From Asterionellopsis glacialis (taxonomy: Eukaryota > Bacillariophyta > Plagiogrammaphyceae > Rhaphoneidales > Asterionellopsidaceae): a stretch of DNA of 32,448 nt. The notes beneath the pieces are model-generated. The model saw only the letters and a list, made by a program, of their open reading frames with translations, was not told the DNA's origin and did not search any database. The stretch is taken from contig WKLE02000080.1 of assembly GCA_014885115.2 (NCBI GenBank), positions 25,171 through 57,618 of the forward strand, read 5' to 3'. Position numbers and translations under genes: made by a program. Below are positions 1 through 11,401 of the stretch, one piece after another. Position 1 is the first letter of the stretch, and every line of letters begins with the position of its first letter.

Positions 1-1931
1 TGAGCGCGTGGGGGGGGGGGAGTGGGGGTCAAAAGATCCAACGCAAAAGTTGTTAGCAAAATGAAACAAACCTGATTGATCATACCAATCACCAAGCATA
101 TCCAACAGCAAACTGAAAAACGTACCCTTTTCACAGCATCCCAGTCTACACCCAAATCGAAAGAACGCCACTGTCTGCCTCCTTGTCGTGGATCAAATGG
201 AGTTGAAAAGTGACCACCGTTACTAGCTGCAAGGCCTAATCCACCAATATGTCCAAGTGCCTTTTGAACAGTTTCACTTGCATCACCGGAAACGACATAA
301 ATGGTATTCCTTGGATCTAAACAAAGTGTCGTTAGTGCTTGGATGACAGATGCAGGAGGTTTGTACCCACTGGAACCCAAGATTTCACGTTTCAAATACT
401 TGCCAGGAGGCTCCTTTAAGACAATAGTTCCATTAAAGTCTAGCACAATCACACGATTCGTTGTCATGTCATATGCTCTCTTCACAACGTCATGGTTGAG
501 ACGAGTAAAGGATGCTTCTCTCTCTGTATGTTTAAAAAAAAAGCGGGGGAATAACAAAGAACAACATTTTGATGAGAGATGTGTCAAGTTAACATAGTAC
601 AGATACTCATAATACAACACGCATAGGCCACAAACTATTCATTTCAACATACCACTAGCTAAGAATGCAGCTGTTGTGTCAATCAACTGTTTGGGACGGC
701 CATTCTTTCCAGAATTTGGCGTGGACGCGGCCGATTGACTTTCGCTGTCACGACCAGATTTTTCGTGTGTTACGTCTCGTAAATCACGTAGCACATTACG
801 CGTCCATTGATCTGATGGACTTGTGGATACAAAATCAATATCGCGGTATCTACGTCCCTCCCGTTCTTGTAAACTCATACTTAATGCCTTGTCAATGGTA
901 GAGGTACTCATCTGGATATCATATGGATTCACACGCAATGCACCATTTAAGATACTTGTGACAGCTGAAAATTCAGACGCAATGACTACACCTGGTGGAT
1001 GAGGTTCCTTTCTAGCATAGATATATTCCATGGGTAACATGTTCAATCCCTCACGGATGGGTGTTACCATGAATATGTCAGATGCTTTCCATAATCCTAA
1101 ACGTTGATCAACAGGTAAGGAAGACGATCCAAATACTTCTTCATAATCCAATACATCTGGACCAAATGCATCACGTATACGTTTTACGGAAGCTCGTAAT
1201 TCACGTATCGTATTGGTTTCATCAGCCTTGCGTGATCCAGGTAATAATACCTTTTGAACCATCACGACACGTTTTTGCCAACTGGGGTAATCTGTCAAGA
1301 GGCGTTCAAAGGCAATGAGTTTTAAATTGACACCTGACAAACGTTGTGCAATATCAAGTCCTGATATAATCATTCGTCCGTGATGTTTTTGTTGCAACAT
1401 GGTGCATGTCGATTCCACCGTGGGCAATTGTAAGGATTGATCCAACATTTTGGGTTCAATCGATACATTACTCATGGTGACCAATACCGTCCGTCCATGG
1501 AACAATACACCAATCAAACCACCCACCAAACTTTCGTAATTCAAACCCAAAATACGCTTCGCTGCATTTAAAAAGTGTCTTGCATGATCAAAGGAATGGA
1601 ATCCTACAACATCGGCATGTAACATACCCTCCAATATGACTTCACCAAATTCAATTTCACGAAACATTTGGGATGTTGGAAAGGGTATATGCAAAAAGAA
1701 AATCTTTTTCGATACCGGTTTCCCAAATTTAATTTCATCGTCGTGTACCAACTTGGGTAGTAATGATAAATGATAATCATGTACCCACAAGGTATCGTTG
1801 GGTTTTAAAACATCACCCATGACTTGTGCAAACTTTTTATTGACGGCTGTAAAGGATTGCAACCAATTATCTAAACGCGATTGATCCCAATCACTTTCCA
1901 TTTTGATGGGTGGTGCAGTAGAATTCTTATT

Positions 1932-1962
<31 letters not shown>

Positions 1963-3743
1963 CCATTGGTGGTACCAACATTCTCATTGTTGTTATTATT
2001 GCTATTGATAGTAGTATTTTCACCATCCTCATCATTATTGTTTTTATCAAAGATCCATCCACTTGTACTTAAATCCAGCATATCAATGTTATGGAAGGCT
2101 GGCCATAAAACTTGTTTACAAAAGCCATAATAATGATTTTTACGTGTCTCGTCATCAATAAATAGAGGTATACAACTCATACTTTCTAATAAACGAGTCA
2201 CGGCATCTTGATCCTCTTGAGATGCAATGGGTGGATTCGTTGTTACTGTCCCTACCCAATTGGCATCATATCCCTTGACAACAGCTGACCCTTCCGTCTT
2301 GGCCAATAGGGATTCCGCCCAACGAGCAGTCCATTCACCAGACTCGGCGTTCTTGGTTACCACGACGGGTAAATGATAACAAACAAAGAAAATTCTTTGC
2401 ATGGATTGTTGAGAGGGTGTGGTGGGTGTCAATGCACCAGACGATGCAGCTATAGAGGATATACCAGAGGTTGTCATGACTTGATCACCATCCTCCTCCT
2501 CCTCATTATCATGATCATCTACCACCATACCTTCGGCGGCTGTCACGAGACCACCTCCCGTCGTAGGAGACGAAGCTTGAGGTTCACTTGTTTCCGATAC
2601 ATCACTCATGCCACGATTTAATTTGTAATTTTGTCCATTAATCTGTGTGTGTTTCAAAAATGGGGGTGCAGGAAAATTGATAGTTTTCAAAGTTAGATAC
2701 AGGTGACGTCCTATACTAGTTCAACACTCCAAAAACAATAATAATATAACAAATGATACACAAATAATAATAATAATGAATAATCAACTTACGGATTCAC
2801 GGATAAGGTAGGGTCTGTAGGTAAAGTCATCACCATTATTCCATTTATCAAAGACACTGTATCCTTGTGGAATATCACTGGAAGATGGATTCCTCATGAC
2901 TTGTCCTGTACCCACTTCAATATCCAGGGTACGGTAAGGCAAGTTGGTTAATGTTTTTTGAGCTACCTTGTCTTTGGTATTGGTATTTAAACTTGGTAAT
3001 GATGTGGATGACAAGAAGGCTTGTGAACTTTTTTGTGGCATACCTAAATGTGGGAATGGATCTTCCCACATCATGACAGGTATAGACCCTTCCATCCCAT
3101 CGGATGTTGTTCCCGTCATCATCATCATGTTGTTGTTGTTATTGTTGTTATTGTTGTTGGCCAAGGAATTCATACTTAATGCACTTAATTTACCAGTAGA
3201 TCCACTAGAAGTACCACCTGCAGTACCTGTACCATCTTTGGATTTGACAGATAAATCAGTATTGGACGCAAATGGCATATCGGCTAAATTTTGTTGGGAA
3301 TCACTACCGGCAGAATGAGCACCAGGTGTCACAATCATGTAACGATAATAATGATGTTGTATCTGCGATGATGATTTCTTATGCATCACAACTACGACAG
3401 GACGTTTCGTTTTCCATAATGGATACTCTTCGGGTGTCGTGACTAATTCCACGGAACTTGCGTAAAGTGATGTGTACCCACTGGATTCCAAGACATGTGG
3501 ATCTACCACTTCGAGGGATCCCACAGCAGGACCCTGTGTTGCATTCTGTGCTGCAACATGATGGGCATTGGTAGGATCTTGGGCTGTCAAATCGGTGGGT
3601 GCCCAAAGAGTTGATCCCGTCACACGCAAGGTTGATCCCAATGGCAATTCCGCATACACACAAAAATTTAAACGTACCACACGTCCAGGGAGTGCTTTAG
3701 AAAAATCATATGTTTTCGTATCGTCGTCGTCTCCTTGATCCAT
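1..3743 (-). CDS. CBM20-TPS-TPP fusion, trehalose-6-phosphate synthase-like, probably regulatory (3' part off the window)
   Basis: The gene reads leftward and leaves the window. Exon 1 is 3743-2793 (donor GTAAGT), exon 2 is 2642-653 (acceptor CACACACAG, donor GTATGT) and exon 3 starts at 523 (acceptor CATACAG) and probably ends near 126 at GTACGT; phases agree. Exon 1 (317 aa) carries an N-terminal CBM20-like starch/glycan-binding domain (about residues 15-145, with YPLWKTKRP and a YYRYMIV strand), then an Asn-rich linker. Exon 2 is a GT20 synthase domain resembling plant class II TPS: YYGFCKQVLWPAFH, WVHDYHL and REGLNMLPMEYI are clear. Exon 3 begins a HAD phosphatase domain with LDFNGTI (codons at 426-440) and VVSGD. 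The usual ERLDYxKG loop reads SGLDIAQRLSG, SNRLPV reads CYHLPV, and the second Asp of DxDGT is Asn. I infer reduced or absent catalysis and a sensing or regulatory role near carbohydrate. Catalytic residue roles are from OtsA and HAD family knowledge. The last roughly 100 residues of the phosphatase domain are not visible. Confidence 0.85.
1934..1962 (-). repeat. AAC trinucleotide microsatellite coding for poly-Asn
   Basis: On the coding strand an almost pure run of AAC codons encodes a poly-Asn tract inside the TPS domain, in an insert just before the WDQSRLDNWLQSF segment. Pure codon use marks a slippage-prone microsatellite, so length is likely to vary between alleles. Confidence 0.9.
3129..3159 (-). 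repeat. AAC-rich microsatellite coding for poly-Asn followed by poly-Met
   Basis: An AAC/AAT run encodes ten Asn residues followed by four Met residues (ATG run) in the linker between the CBM20 and TPS domains. It is a low-complexity, probably disordered spacer. Confidence 0.85.
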
Positions 3744-5397
3744 GATGAATGAATGAATGATAATGATTACTTGGTAGTTTTGATTTTGTTTATCGTCTTC
3801 AAATAATGAGTAAACTATTTAGTAATCTCTTTCTTGTTAACAGTAAAAAGCTAGCTAGCTATCAATTCAATCAGTCTAGTGTGACACCTTTTTTCACCAC
3901 TGCAACTGTTTTTTGTTTTTTCTACAATCACAGACACACGGCTCTTGAAACTACAACGTCTGAACGAGAGGACTTGACAATCTTGTTTTTCGCCTCTGTC
4001 TCGATAGACAGTCCTCGGCTTATTATCTTTTGATTGCCGTAAAGAAACCAAACAAAACACCCAGCACACACTAGCTAGAGAGAGAAGAAGAAAACAAGGC
4101 TGAGACACACGAGATATCACAGAAGCAAGCACCGCACACACAGAGAGGCGTCAATCACACCACAACTTACTTCACACGAGGGAAGTGAAGAAGAACGCTC
4201 ACACTACAACCCATCCCTCTTGCTTCGTTGAGACATATACAGACGCACGTAGGTTTCTACATTCGTGCAGAGAATCCATGTCCGTAAAGTGTCGTACGAG
4301 GTTATGTGTGACAACGTCATCCTCTCTTTGCGCTCTCGCGCACGCCACGCACAAACCTGTCAATCACACAACCCATTGACACCTCTTGCGTCTGTCATCC
4401 TCTTTCGTAATAATCGTAACCCTAACCAATCCAATCCTGTTACCCATTTTCGTATTGTCCGTCCGTCCGTCCATCGCATCACAACTGCCGAGAGATCAAA
4501 GACCAAAAGATGCACAGAAATACTCTACTGGAACACAAAAATATAAGTCTCCCGCCTCTCACTTTTTTCATGTTGTACATACAATCTTGTTGGCAAGATA
4601 TCATTAGTCTCTAGAGAGGTACCGGTACAGAAAGCGCATCAAGAAACATTTTCACAATATTTTTTAAAAAAATGTTGTTGGATACTATAAAATGGATTTA
4701 TTGCATGGTTCGAAAATGAATTGATTTGTGATGATTTTCATGGTTGAATGGTTTCAAAGTTTCTCTCTCTCTCTCCGTTTTCCCGTTCTTCTCATCATCT
4801 CTAAACTATCTTTGTAAAACATGTATACTCAAGACTGGTACAGTATACTGGATGGGGGCTTCAAACAAATGATGCAAAAAGAACGAGAGGCTGATAAGAT
4901 AAAAACAAATATATACTCTACACAAACACCACACATGATGAGCGTAATAATAAAAGTCCATGGTTGCTCAAGAAAACTTTCAATACATACACAGATCCTC
5001 ACACACAAATATCACATCCTCCATGTTCCTGTATGAATAGACTAGCCATCTAGGATACAAACGAGAGTACTTCTATTGTACAGAAAAAGTTTCCAAACAT
5101 ATAAAGGTACACATGTCACAGTCCGTACATGCGCGTTCATTTTAAAAAATAGAGGATATAAATTTTTAATGTCTGTGTTACAGTATGTACTGTTGATGTG
5201 AAAGAAGTAGTTGGTAAAGAATTCATCCATGTATATATAAGTTGTCGTGTTGCTATCCTATAATTAATATAGCATCGTCGTGAGTGATGAGATGATACTT
5301 GTATTCCAACAAAAACAACAACAAAAACAACAAATACAGCAAGAATGAATCCTACACGGAGTTTCCTTCCATCCAAGAATACAAAAATCCATCATAC

Positions 5398-5430
5398 GTG
5401 TGCATGTGTGTGTGTGTGTTTGTGTGTTTG
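5398..5430. repeat. TG/TGTT microsatellite
   Basis: A run of TG dinucleotides with TTTG interruptions, 80 to 110 bases beyond the RER1 stop codon. Confidence 0.85.
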
Positions 5431-5484
5431 TCCTGTTTTTCTCGAAAAACTCAGTAAATCCAAATACACACATCACCCTCATGC

Positions 5485-5504
5485 ATGTATGTATGTATGT
5501 ATGT
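5485..5504. repeat. ATGT tetranucleotide microsatellite
   Basis: Five copies of ATGT directly downstream of the RER1 coding end, probably inside its 3' untranslated region. Confidence 0.85.
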
Positions 5505-5511
5505 TACTTAT

Positions 5512-6480
5512 TTATTTCCCTTTATATCCATGCCCCGTAGCACCACCACCATACATACCCTGCTCGACACCAGCATCTTTATATTTTGTTTTCCCAAAAG
5601 ATATCGGGACATACTTGTGTTTCCACATGTGTAAAATTTGTCGTTTCATGGTCATGAAGAATAATACAAAAAAGTACATGAGTAGGATGGGCCAAAACAC
5701 GGGTACATCAAAAACGGAAAAAAACGTCATCATGATGGACGTGAAGGTTCCCTTGGTACAGGCCAACCAAAATTTAAATTCCGGTAATCGACGAGCAAAG
5801 GGTCGAAATTCTTTTTCTTCCTTGGCCGTGGTGGGTAAACTCAACCCATCATCGTCACTACCACCTCCCAAATGTGATGGATCTTCCAATGGACTTAAAA
5901 AGGCAATAAAATTATTTAATAAATAAATACCTAATCCATATGCCACAATAAAATACCCTTGAATTAAATAAATTCGTAAAAAGAATAACAGTAACAACAC
6001 CGCAAATCCGATCCATCGTGGTACCACATGAATTGTAGATTTGTCTAACCAATACTGAGTGGCGCGTTTTACTATACAATAAAGAGGCATTCATCAAGGT
6101 GGTGTAATTGATTTTGGGTGGAGTGAAGTGGAGTGAAGTGGAGTGAAGTGGAGTGGGCACAGTAATCGACAGTCAAGTCATGTGAATTGCATGCATCATT
6201 TTGTAGGTAGGCAGTATAGCATTGTTTTTTTAAGAGATTGACAGATAGATGGGACACAAAACCAAACATAGAAAAAGAACAGTGGTGTAAGTTTTTTAAC
6301 TCAGATAAATTCGAGAGGATAGAACATGACATGGTTGCATGAAAGGTAATGAGAGCACAGTCCTAATTCTGCTCTCCCAAGCAGAGTAAGAGCTCCCCGC
6401 TAAAAGCCAAAAAATGACTTACGATTGGCAGCTGTTCGTTCCGCTGAGGAAACTTCATTTTCATCCATTCCTTCCATCAT
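5512..6480 (-). CDS. RER1: RER1, Golgi-to-ER retrieval receptor
   Basis: RER1 returns escaped ER membrane proteins from the cis-Golgi through COPI vesicles. The product is 205 aa, close to the usual 190-215. Exon 1 is 6480-6423, beginning [12 protein letters not shown] and ending at a GTAAGT donor. Exon 2 is 6071-5512 after acceptor TTGTATAG; the joined codon gives [12 protein letters not shown]. Family signatures are clear: QYWLDKST with [51 protein letters not shown] and [16 protein letters not shown]. Four hydrophobic segments are arranged in two hairpins, as expected. The tail after GKTKY is Gly-rich and ends in KGK, compatible with COPI contact. A start at the second ATG (6477) is equally possible. 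The 351-base intron carries a 10-bp tandem repeat. I am confident of the family because the conserved blocks cover nearly the whole protein. Confidence 0.95.
6121..6156. repeat. 10-bp tandem repeat in the RER1 intron
   Basis: The unit GAGTGAAGTG occurs three full times plus a partial copy, without mismatches in the full units. It lies about 50 bases from the RER1 intron 3' splice site. Perfect copies suggest recent slippage. Confidence 0.9.
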
Positions 6481-7733
6481 GGTTGCGTAGTTTACTTCTT
6501 TGTAGTCTAACAGTTTTAAAGAAGTAGTATGATAGATTAGGTAATGGTTTTATCTGTAAGAGACAGTGGAGTAGGTAGAGTTCCAATGTCCTGGCTCTCT
6601 CCCTCGCTTGTTGGTCAGGAGGGTCTCGACACTGCAGCGCACAACTAATGCCAAAATGCATGAAGCTTTTCGAGATTCTTCTTTCGTCAGCTTTGGTCCG
6701 CAACGGAAGACCCTGCTCCACCCGCGAAACAAAGAGAACTATTTTTTTCGCACGCATGTAGCACGATACACCCCCAACATCGTTTCAAATAATCTAATCG
6801 AATGAATCAAACCTGAGAATTGGAAGAATCTCCCGCGCACATCGAGAAGCTTCGCATGCAGCCCCCCGCCTTGAACTCCGCCTAACAATGTTTTCTCTTG
6901 GTGACGTCATCCGGGGTGCAAAACCCAAAATCGTTATGGGACTCGTCCATCAATCGACGCAGATGTACTCACTCACTCCCCGTCTTCATAAGCTCTAAAA
7001 AAATAAGCGGCAGACCTCCATTTTTCGAGCGAGCCAAACTTTAGGATGTGTGCTGCGTAGTTGCTGAAACTTTTTCAATATGAGCTCGGAATTTTCCGTT
7101 GTTCTTACCCGAGTTTCTTGCTATTTAAATACTCCTATATTATTATTTAAAAAAACCGATCGTGTTCTGGCATCATTGATCATTATTTTGTACCCAGGTA
7201 CGGTAGTATGGAATAAAACAAACGAAAGCCAAGTAAGTAGGACTTACATGTACTACGTAACACGATATTTGATACATTAAAATGAAGTGCACAAAGTATG
7301 TTGGTAGTAAACGTTTGAAAATGGATTTTTTTAAATGTGACTCAAAAGCCAAGCCGGGCATGCATATTCTCCATTAATTAATTATTGCAGAATATGTTTT
7401 TGTTATGGTTCAATCAACAGTACTGTTGTCACACGAGAAAATTACGTAGACTTGGATTTTGGATCTATCAACTTGGACTGTTTGTCTGATACTATGAAAT
7501 ATTTCCCGCTTTCCAGTTCGGTTGTATCCTTGTGACACGCCGCTTCATCCATGGCCCCTCAAGTCCTACTCAATACGTAGGATCTGTCAAAATTCCGTAC
7601 GATAGACAAAAATAGTACCTGTACAACGTTACCAGTTTAGTCCCAGGTCGCGTTATTGGAAAGAATCTTTTTTTTTCNGTGTCAGAACCCCATTTCACTT
7701 CCTCCCCAAAAAAAAAAAGCTTCTAACCCCACC
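6481..7733. other. Divergent promoter region between RER1 and the scramblase gene
   Basis: These 1.25 kb separate two genes transcribed away from each other, so both promoters should lie here. A perfect TGACGTCA stands at 6902-6909. One ambiguous base is at 7678 within a T-rich stretch that precedes the scramblase start. I find no convincing gene: open frames on both strands lack domains and do not fit the splice signals of the neighbours. Confidence 0.6.
6902..6909. promoter_or_regulatory. TGACGTCA element (CRE/bZIP-type site)
   Basis: A perfect 8-bp palindrome of the ATF/CREB class. Elements of this class control CO2- and cAMP-responsive genes in the diatom Phaeodactylum. It sits about 420 bases from the RER1 start and 825 from the scramblase start, so which gene it serves, if any, is open. 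Confidence 0.4.
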
Positions 7734-8728
7734 ATGGCAACTTCCAACAAGATGGATCGTGGCACAGATGCCCTCAAATCCCATGTGTCTTCCATGTCCA
7801 AGATCAGTATCCGTCAAACCAGGAAAGGATGGTTGCAAGAAATTCTTGGATGCGAAGCCAAGAACGAGGTAAGAATCTGAACGAATGGAAAATGAACGGG
7901 ATGGGAAGTCGCGTTTTAGCTTTTTACCAGAAGCTATGCTCAAGACTGCGGATTCGAATTCATGCGTTCGATGGAGAGGTTTCAAGAGGCACGATACACA
8001 CAGCAGCGCATATATCTAATCTATTATCTCATCTCGCGTATCAACTCTTTTTCTCTCCCTCTCTCTCTCTCTCTCTGTTTTCATCATGTATCAAACAAAA
8101 ACAAAAAAAACAGTTTAAATACTTCAAGGAAGGCGAAACTGAAATGTTTGCTCATTCCATCGATGACGCTGATTGCATGTGTCGTTTTTGCTGTCCCATG
8201 ATCTATCCCTACAAGACTCCTGTCATGGAAGTCACCACTAATTCAGAATTATTGGTGGTCGATCGTCCATTCAAGTGTGCTGCTGGACCATGCAAGTGTT
8301 GCTGTTATCAAGAAATGACAGTTACTTCTGGAACTGAGCTTATTGGCAAAGTCGTGGAAGATTGCTATTATTGCGTTCCATCTTTTACGGCTTCTGACCA
8401 AAACGGCGAAGCCGTGTACAAAATCAATCCACCCACCTGTATGGGAGGAGTCTGTGTCAACTGTTGTGCTGAGGGTAACCCCTGTACCAAGAAGGGTTGC
8501 TGCAAACAATCTTTCCGTATCTATCCCGCTTCTCAACAAAACACGGATGGTGATGCACCTTACATTGGTCAAATTCTTTCGAAACCCAAGAGTTTGGCTA
8601 CTGAAATATTCACGGATGCCAATGCATTCGATGTCACCTTCCCCGAGAATGCCAGTACTGATCAAAAGGCCTTACTGATTGGTACTACCACTTTCTTCAA
8701 TTCCATTTTCTTTGAAGGTCAACAATAA
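7734..8728 (+). CDS. Phospholipid scramblase family protein
   Basis: Scramblase-family proteins (PF03803) mediate or regulate movement of phospholipids between membrane leaflets. Exon 1 is 7734-7868 with start context CCACCATGG; its GTAAGA donor follows AAGAACGAG. Exon 2 is 8114-8728 after a polyA/CAG acceptor; both are in phase 0, giving 249 aa. Visible features: VDRPFKCAAGPCKCCCYQEM (the RPF-C-Q core), GTELIGKVVEDCYYCVPSF, Cys clusters in the middle (CVNCCAEGNPC, KKGCCKQ) and DANAFDVTFPENAS, which matches the acidic helix-proximal segment of the family. It ends with a short hydrophobic stretch, LLIGTTTFFNSIFFEG. The Cys density would suit palmitoylation or metal binding. The N-terminal exon is Ser/Lys-rich without a signal peptide, so a cytosolic-face membrane protein is likely. 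The intron contains a CT microsatellite near 8053-8078. Confidence 0.85.
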
Positions 8729-9482
8729 ATTATTCTATTGTACTGGGTTTTAGTTGTCTACCCTTACCAACATGTATTGTATTGGTATGTAGGGAAAAAT
8801 ATATGATAGGAGGTATATGTTTCTATATATGTTGATCAATGAATGTTCCAGTGGTGATAATTGTTCTTTTCGAATGATGTATTCATTGGAACTGACATTT
8901 TGACGTGAGTCGTAATCTTTAGTTGTCATGTCCTTGTGTAGTCTTGTAGCTTGTTAGTTTGGTGTCAAAGTTGCTTTTCAGAGTTGAAGCATCACGGAGA
9001 GAAGGACGATGTTTTTTCTTAAAAATGCATTAGTAAAAATAGTAAGAATTATTGTGTTACAGCATGCAATTCTAAATAAATATTGTTGTCTGTTTACCAA
9101 AAAACGCCTAGGATGTTTCTTCTATATTTGAGAGACTACTCTCCATGTCAGCACTGATGATCGCATGCACATCTTCGAGGGTGTATTGAAAAAGAGATGC
9201 TGACTCCAATATTAGCTACAAAGAACCATGCCCCCACATACGGAAAAAGATACAAGAAAACATGAACACCGTATCTCTCCGTAAAGATTTATCGGCTGTG
9301 GAGTACAGCAATATATAGTATTGAACTTCGCAAAGACAACGATGGTCGAACACAAATTCTTTTCCCTATCGTCTCCAATATCCTATTTATGTCAATCGCT
9401 CCAACAGGACTCACTACACCATATCCAAATCTACTTTTGAAAAGAATTATAACCATGTAATCATGTGTCGTTTATTTCTTGG
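8729..9482. other. Intergenic region between convergent genes
   Basis: This holds the 3' ends of the scramblase gene (plus) and the PsbP-like gene (minus). It is AT-rich, with no open frame worth calling. An AATAAA overlaps the scramblase stop region (8724-8729) and another lies near 9075, but diatom polyadenylation signals are loose and I do not assign them. Confidence 0.6.
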
Positions 9483-10576
9483 TTATCTCAAATGAAAACT
9501 TGATGCAATTCGTTCTAATTTTGCTTTTTGGATGGGATCATCCCATTCTCGTTGAGGTGCAACCACAGTCATGGTAATTAGTGTATCACCATTCTTTTCG
9601 GCAATCACAGATATAGCACGTAATGGTGGACCGCGTTGTCCACGATCGACAGTGTATTCAAATTGATACAAACCATTACGTGTTGTATCTTCGAATGCAT
9701 TGACAAGTGTGGCTATACGACCACTCCCTTCGGGTGCTAATGATACTCGTAACAATGTTTCAGCAGCACTTGTAGGTGAACCCAATGTACCTTTTAAACT
9801 AAATCCTCGTAAACCTGAATTTACAATAAGAGATACATTTGTATCACCTTCCGATACACCCTTGGCATTCAGTCGTCCAGGTGGCCCAAAAGCTAGATAC
9901 ACAAAAAGTTACCCAAAGAAATTTTAATAATATTGCAGTGAGAAGGGAGGTTGAACACACACGAACCCAAAAAAAAGTGAAAGCCTTCTTCCACTAAAAT
10001 ACTTCCAACTTTTGCCAAGCAGAAAAAAACTTACCTGCGTCAGGTAGTACTCCACCACCACTTTGTTTCAAGGAATAATCTAACGTTTTAGCTCTTCGTT
10101 GTGCTTTGGCTAATTCTAAAGCTGTATCAGCAACCCATTCTTTCGGTATCACAAAGGTATATCCCTTTCCACGAATACGTTTGACATTACCGCGTGGATA
10201 ATAGGTATCTAATCCTGAAGCTTCTACTGTGGATTCTGGTAAACCCTCAAGCAATTGACTTGTTACACCTAAAAAGTTACCCGCCAACGCAATGCCTGTA
10301 GCTGATAATGATGCCAATACAATCCGTCTTGGTGATGTCCCCATTGCCATCATGACTTCATTGATACTTAAATCACGAGAGGGTGGTGGAGGAGATGGGA
10401 GGGGAGACCCTGGTGATTGTGCTGGATCATCAATTGGATTGCTACTACTTTCTGCCATGGTCGTCATCAGTTTTTGTGAATCCACAACATTCGATGTGGT
10501 GCTATCGGTTCTTTCGTTTTCACCCTCCTGGGGAGTTGGTGATGGTGATGATTGGATTTGCCAATTAAATTTCACG
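9483..10576 (-). CDS. PsbP-domain thylakoid lumen protein (5' end lost in the N gap)
   Basis: PsbP-family proteins are lumenal partners or assembly factors of photosystem II or related complexes. Exon 1 runs from the gap edge to 10035 (GCAG then GTAAGT) and exon 2 from 9892 to 9483 (acceptor ATCTAG); the join restores PDAAFGPPGR in frame. About 316 residues are visible. A Pro/Ser-rich region is followed by SPRRIVLASLSATGIALAGN, a twin-arginine-type thylakoid transfer signal, then the PsbP fold: GYTFVIPKEWVADTALELAK, GNV near its start, NGLYQFEYTVDRG and a final SSFHLR strand. An upstream plastid-targeting presequence (ER signal with ASAFAP-like site) is expected but would lie in the gap, so the first in-frame codon seen (GTG at 10575) is not a real start. 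Its promoter must lie in the gap or in the CpG-poor block beyond it. Which PsbP subfamily this is cannot be settled by eye. Confidence 0.8.
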
Positions 10577-10787
10577 NNNNNNNNNNNNNNNNNNNNNNNN
10601 NNNNNNNNNNNNNNNNNNNNNNNNNNNNNNNNNNNNNNNNNNNNNNNNNNNNNNNNNNNNNNNNNNNNNNNNNNNNNNNNNNNNNNNNNNNNNNNNNNNN
10701 NNNNNNNNNNNNNNNNNNNNNNNNNNNNNNNNNNNNNNNNNNNNNNNNNNNNNNNNNNNNNNNNNNNNNNNNNNNNNNNNNNNNNNN
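10577..10787. other. Assembly gap (211 N)
   Basis: A run of N separates the PsbP-like gene from the CpG-poor block. The true length and sequence are unknown, and the join across it could be wrong. Confidence 1.
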
Positions 10788-11401
10788 GAATGGGTTTTCA
10801 ACTAATTCTCTCAGGAGGTGTACAAGAGGAAACAAGATGGCTCACATTGTACTCTTATTGCATTTTGTAAAGTTGATGAGGTATTCCCAAAGGACCAACC
10901 CAGATAGACTATTTGCTTAATGTATTTTTTGGGTGTCTTATTGTTGGATGTCATTTTTTATTAAAAGGAAGATGAATCAGCAGCACAAGTATTACAAGTA
11001 CTATGATACAAAAAATATTGTGTACCAGTTAATATCTTGATGGTAATGATGATGGTGCTGCTGGCTCCTGGCAATACTAATTTAATATCAGTACTATATT
11101 AGTACTTTTAAAAGCTTTGCTGTTCTTGGGCAGCAAGAGGTGATAGTGCTATGCTTGACAAATAAGTCTAACTATGTCTGAACAATAAGAAACAGGGTTC
11201 CACCTTACTGTTGCCAAATATGTAGCTTCAGCAGAGAGGATGAAAAAATTGCAGCTATGCAATAGTTTGTTCCAAAAAAATTCTATTGGACATATGGACT
11301 TTCTTCAACAATTTTTTTCCTCTTTTTCAAAATTACTTCCTAGAGCAAAAAAGATGTTTCTGCTAAAGATGAGTCAAATTGATATTGGCTGCTGATTGTT
11401 G

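Larger units (their letters stand above)
3744..5511. other. Intergenic region upstream of the TPS-like gene and downstream of RER1
   Basis: I see no supportable gene in these 1.77 kb. The part near 3744-4550 is probably the TPS promoter and leader: CA-rich, pyrimidine-rich and with GTCC repeated four times at 4457-4472. A CT run lies near 4762-4775. The part near 5512 holds simple repeats and is probably the RER1 3' flank. Short open frames here have no recognisable domain. Confidence 0.6.

Noticed and set aside
1871..2130. Open frames rich in Leu, Val or Thr on both strands
   Set aside because: They are shadows of the AAC microsatellite inside the TPS coding region.
2968..3318. 116-codon plus-strand frame with a poly-Leu run
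   Set aside because: Antisense to the CBM20 exon and created by the Asn/Met repeat; no domain.
4650..4677. AT-rich near-palindrome ACAATATTTTTT / AAAAAAATGTTGT
   Set aside because: Imperfect and mostly A/T runs; not distinguishable from base composition.
4821..5036. 71-codon plus-strand frame
   Set aside because: No domain, low-complexity composition, lies in the flank between two genes; expected by chance.
6461..6757. 98-codon minus-strand frame covering RER1 exon 1
   Set aside because: Its frame differs from the RER1 start and it does not splice to the conserved RER1 exon.
7695..7985. 96-codon minus-strand frame
   Set aside because: Antisense to scramblase exon 1 and intron; no domain.
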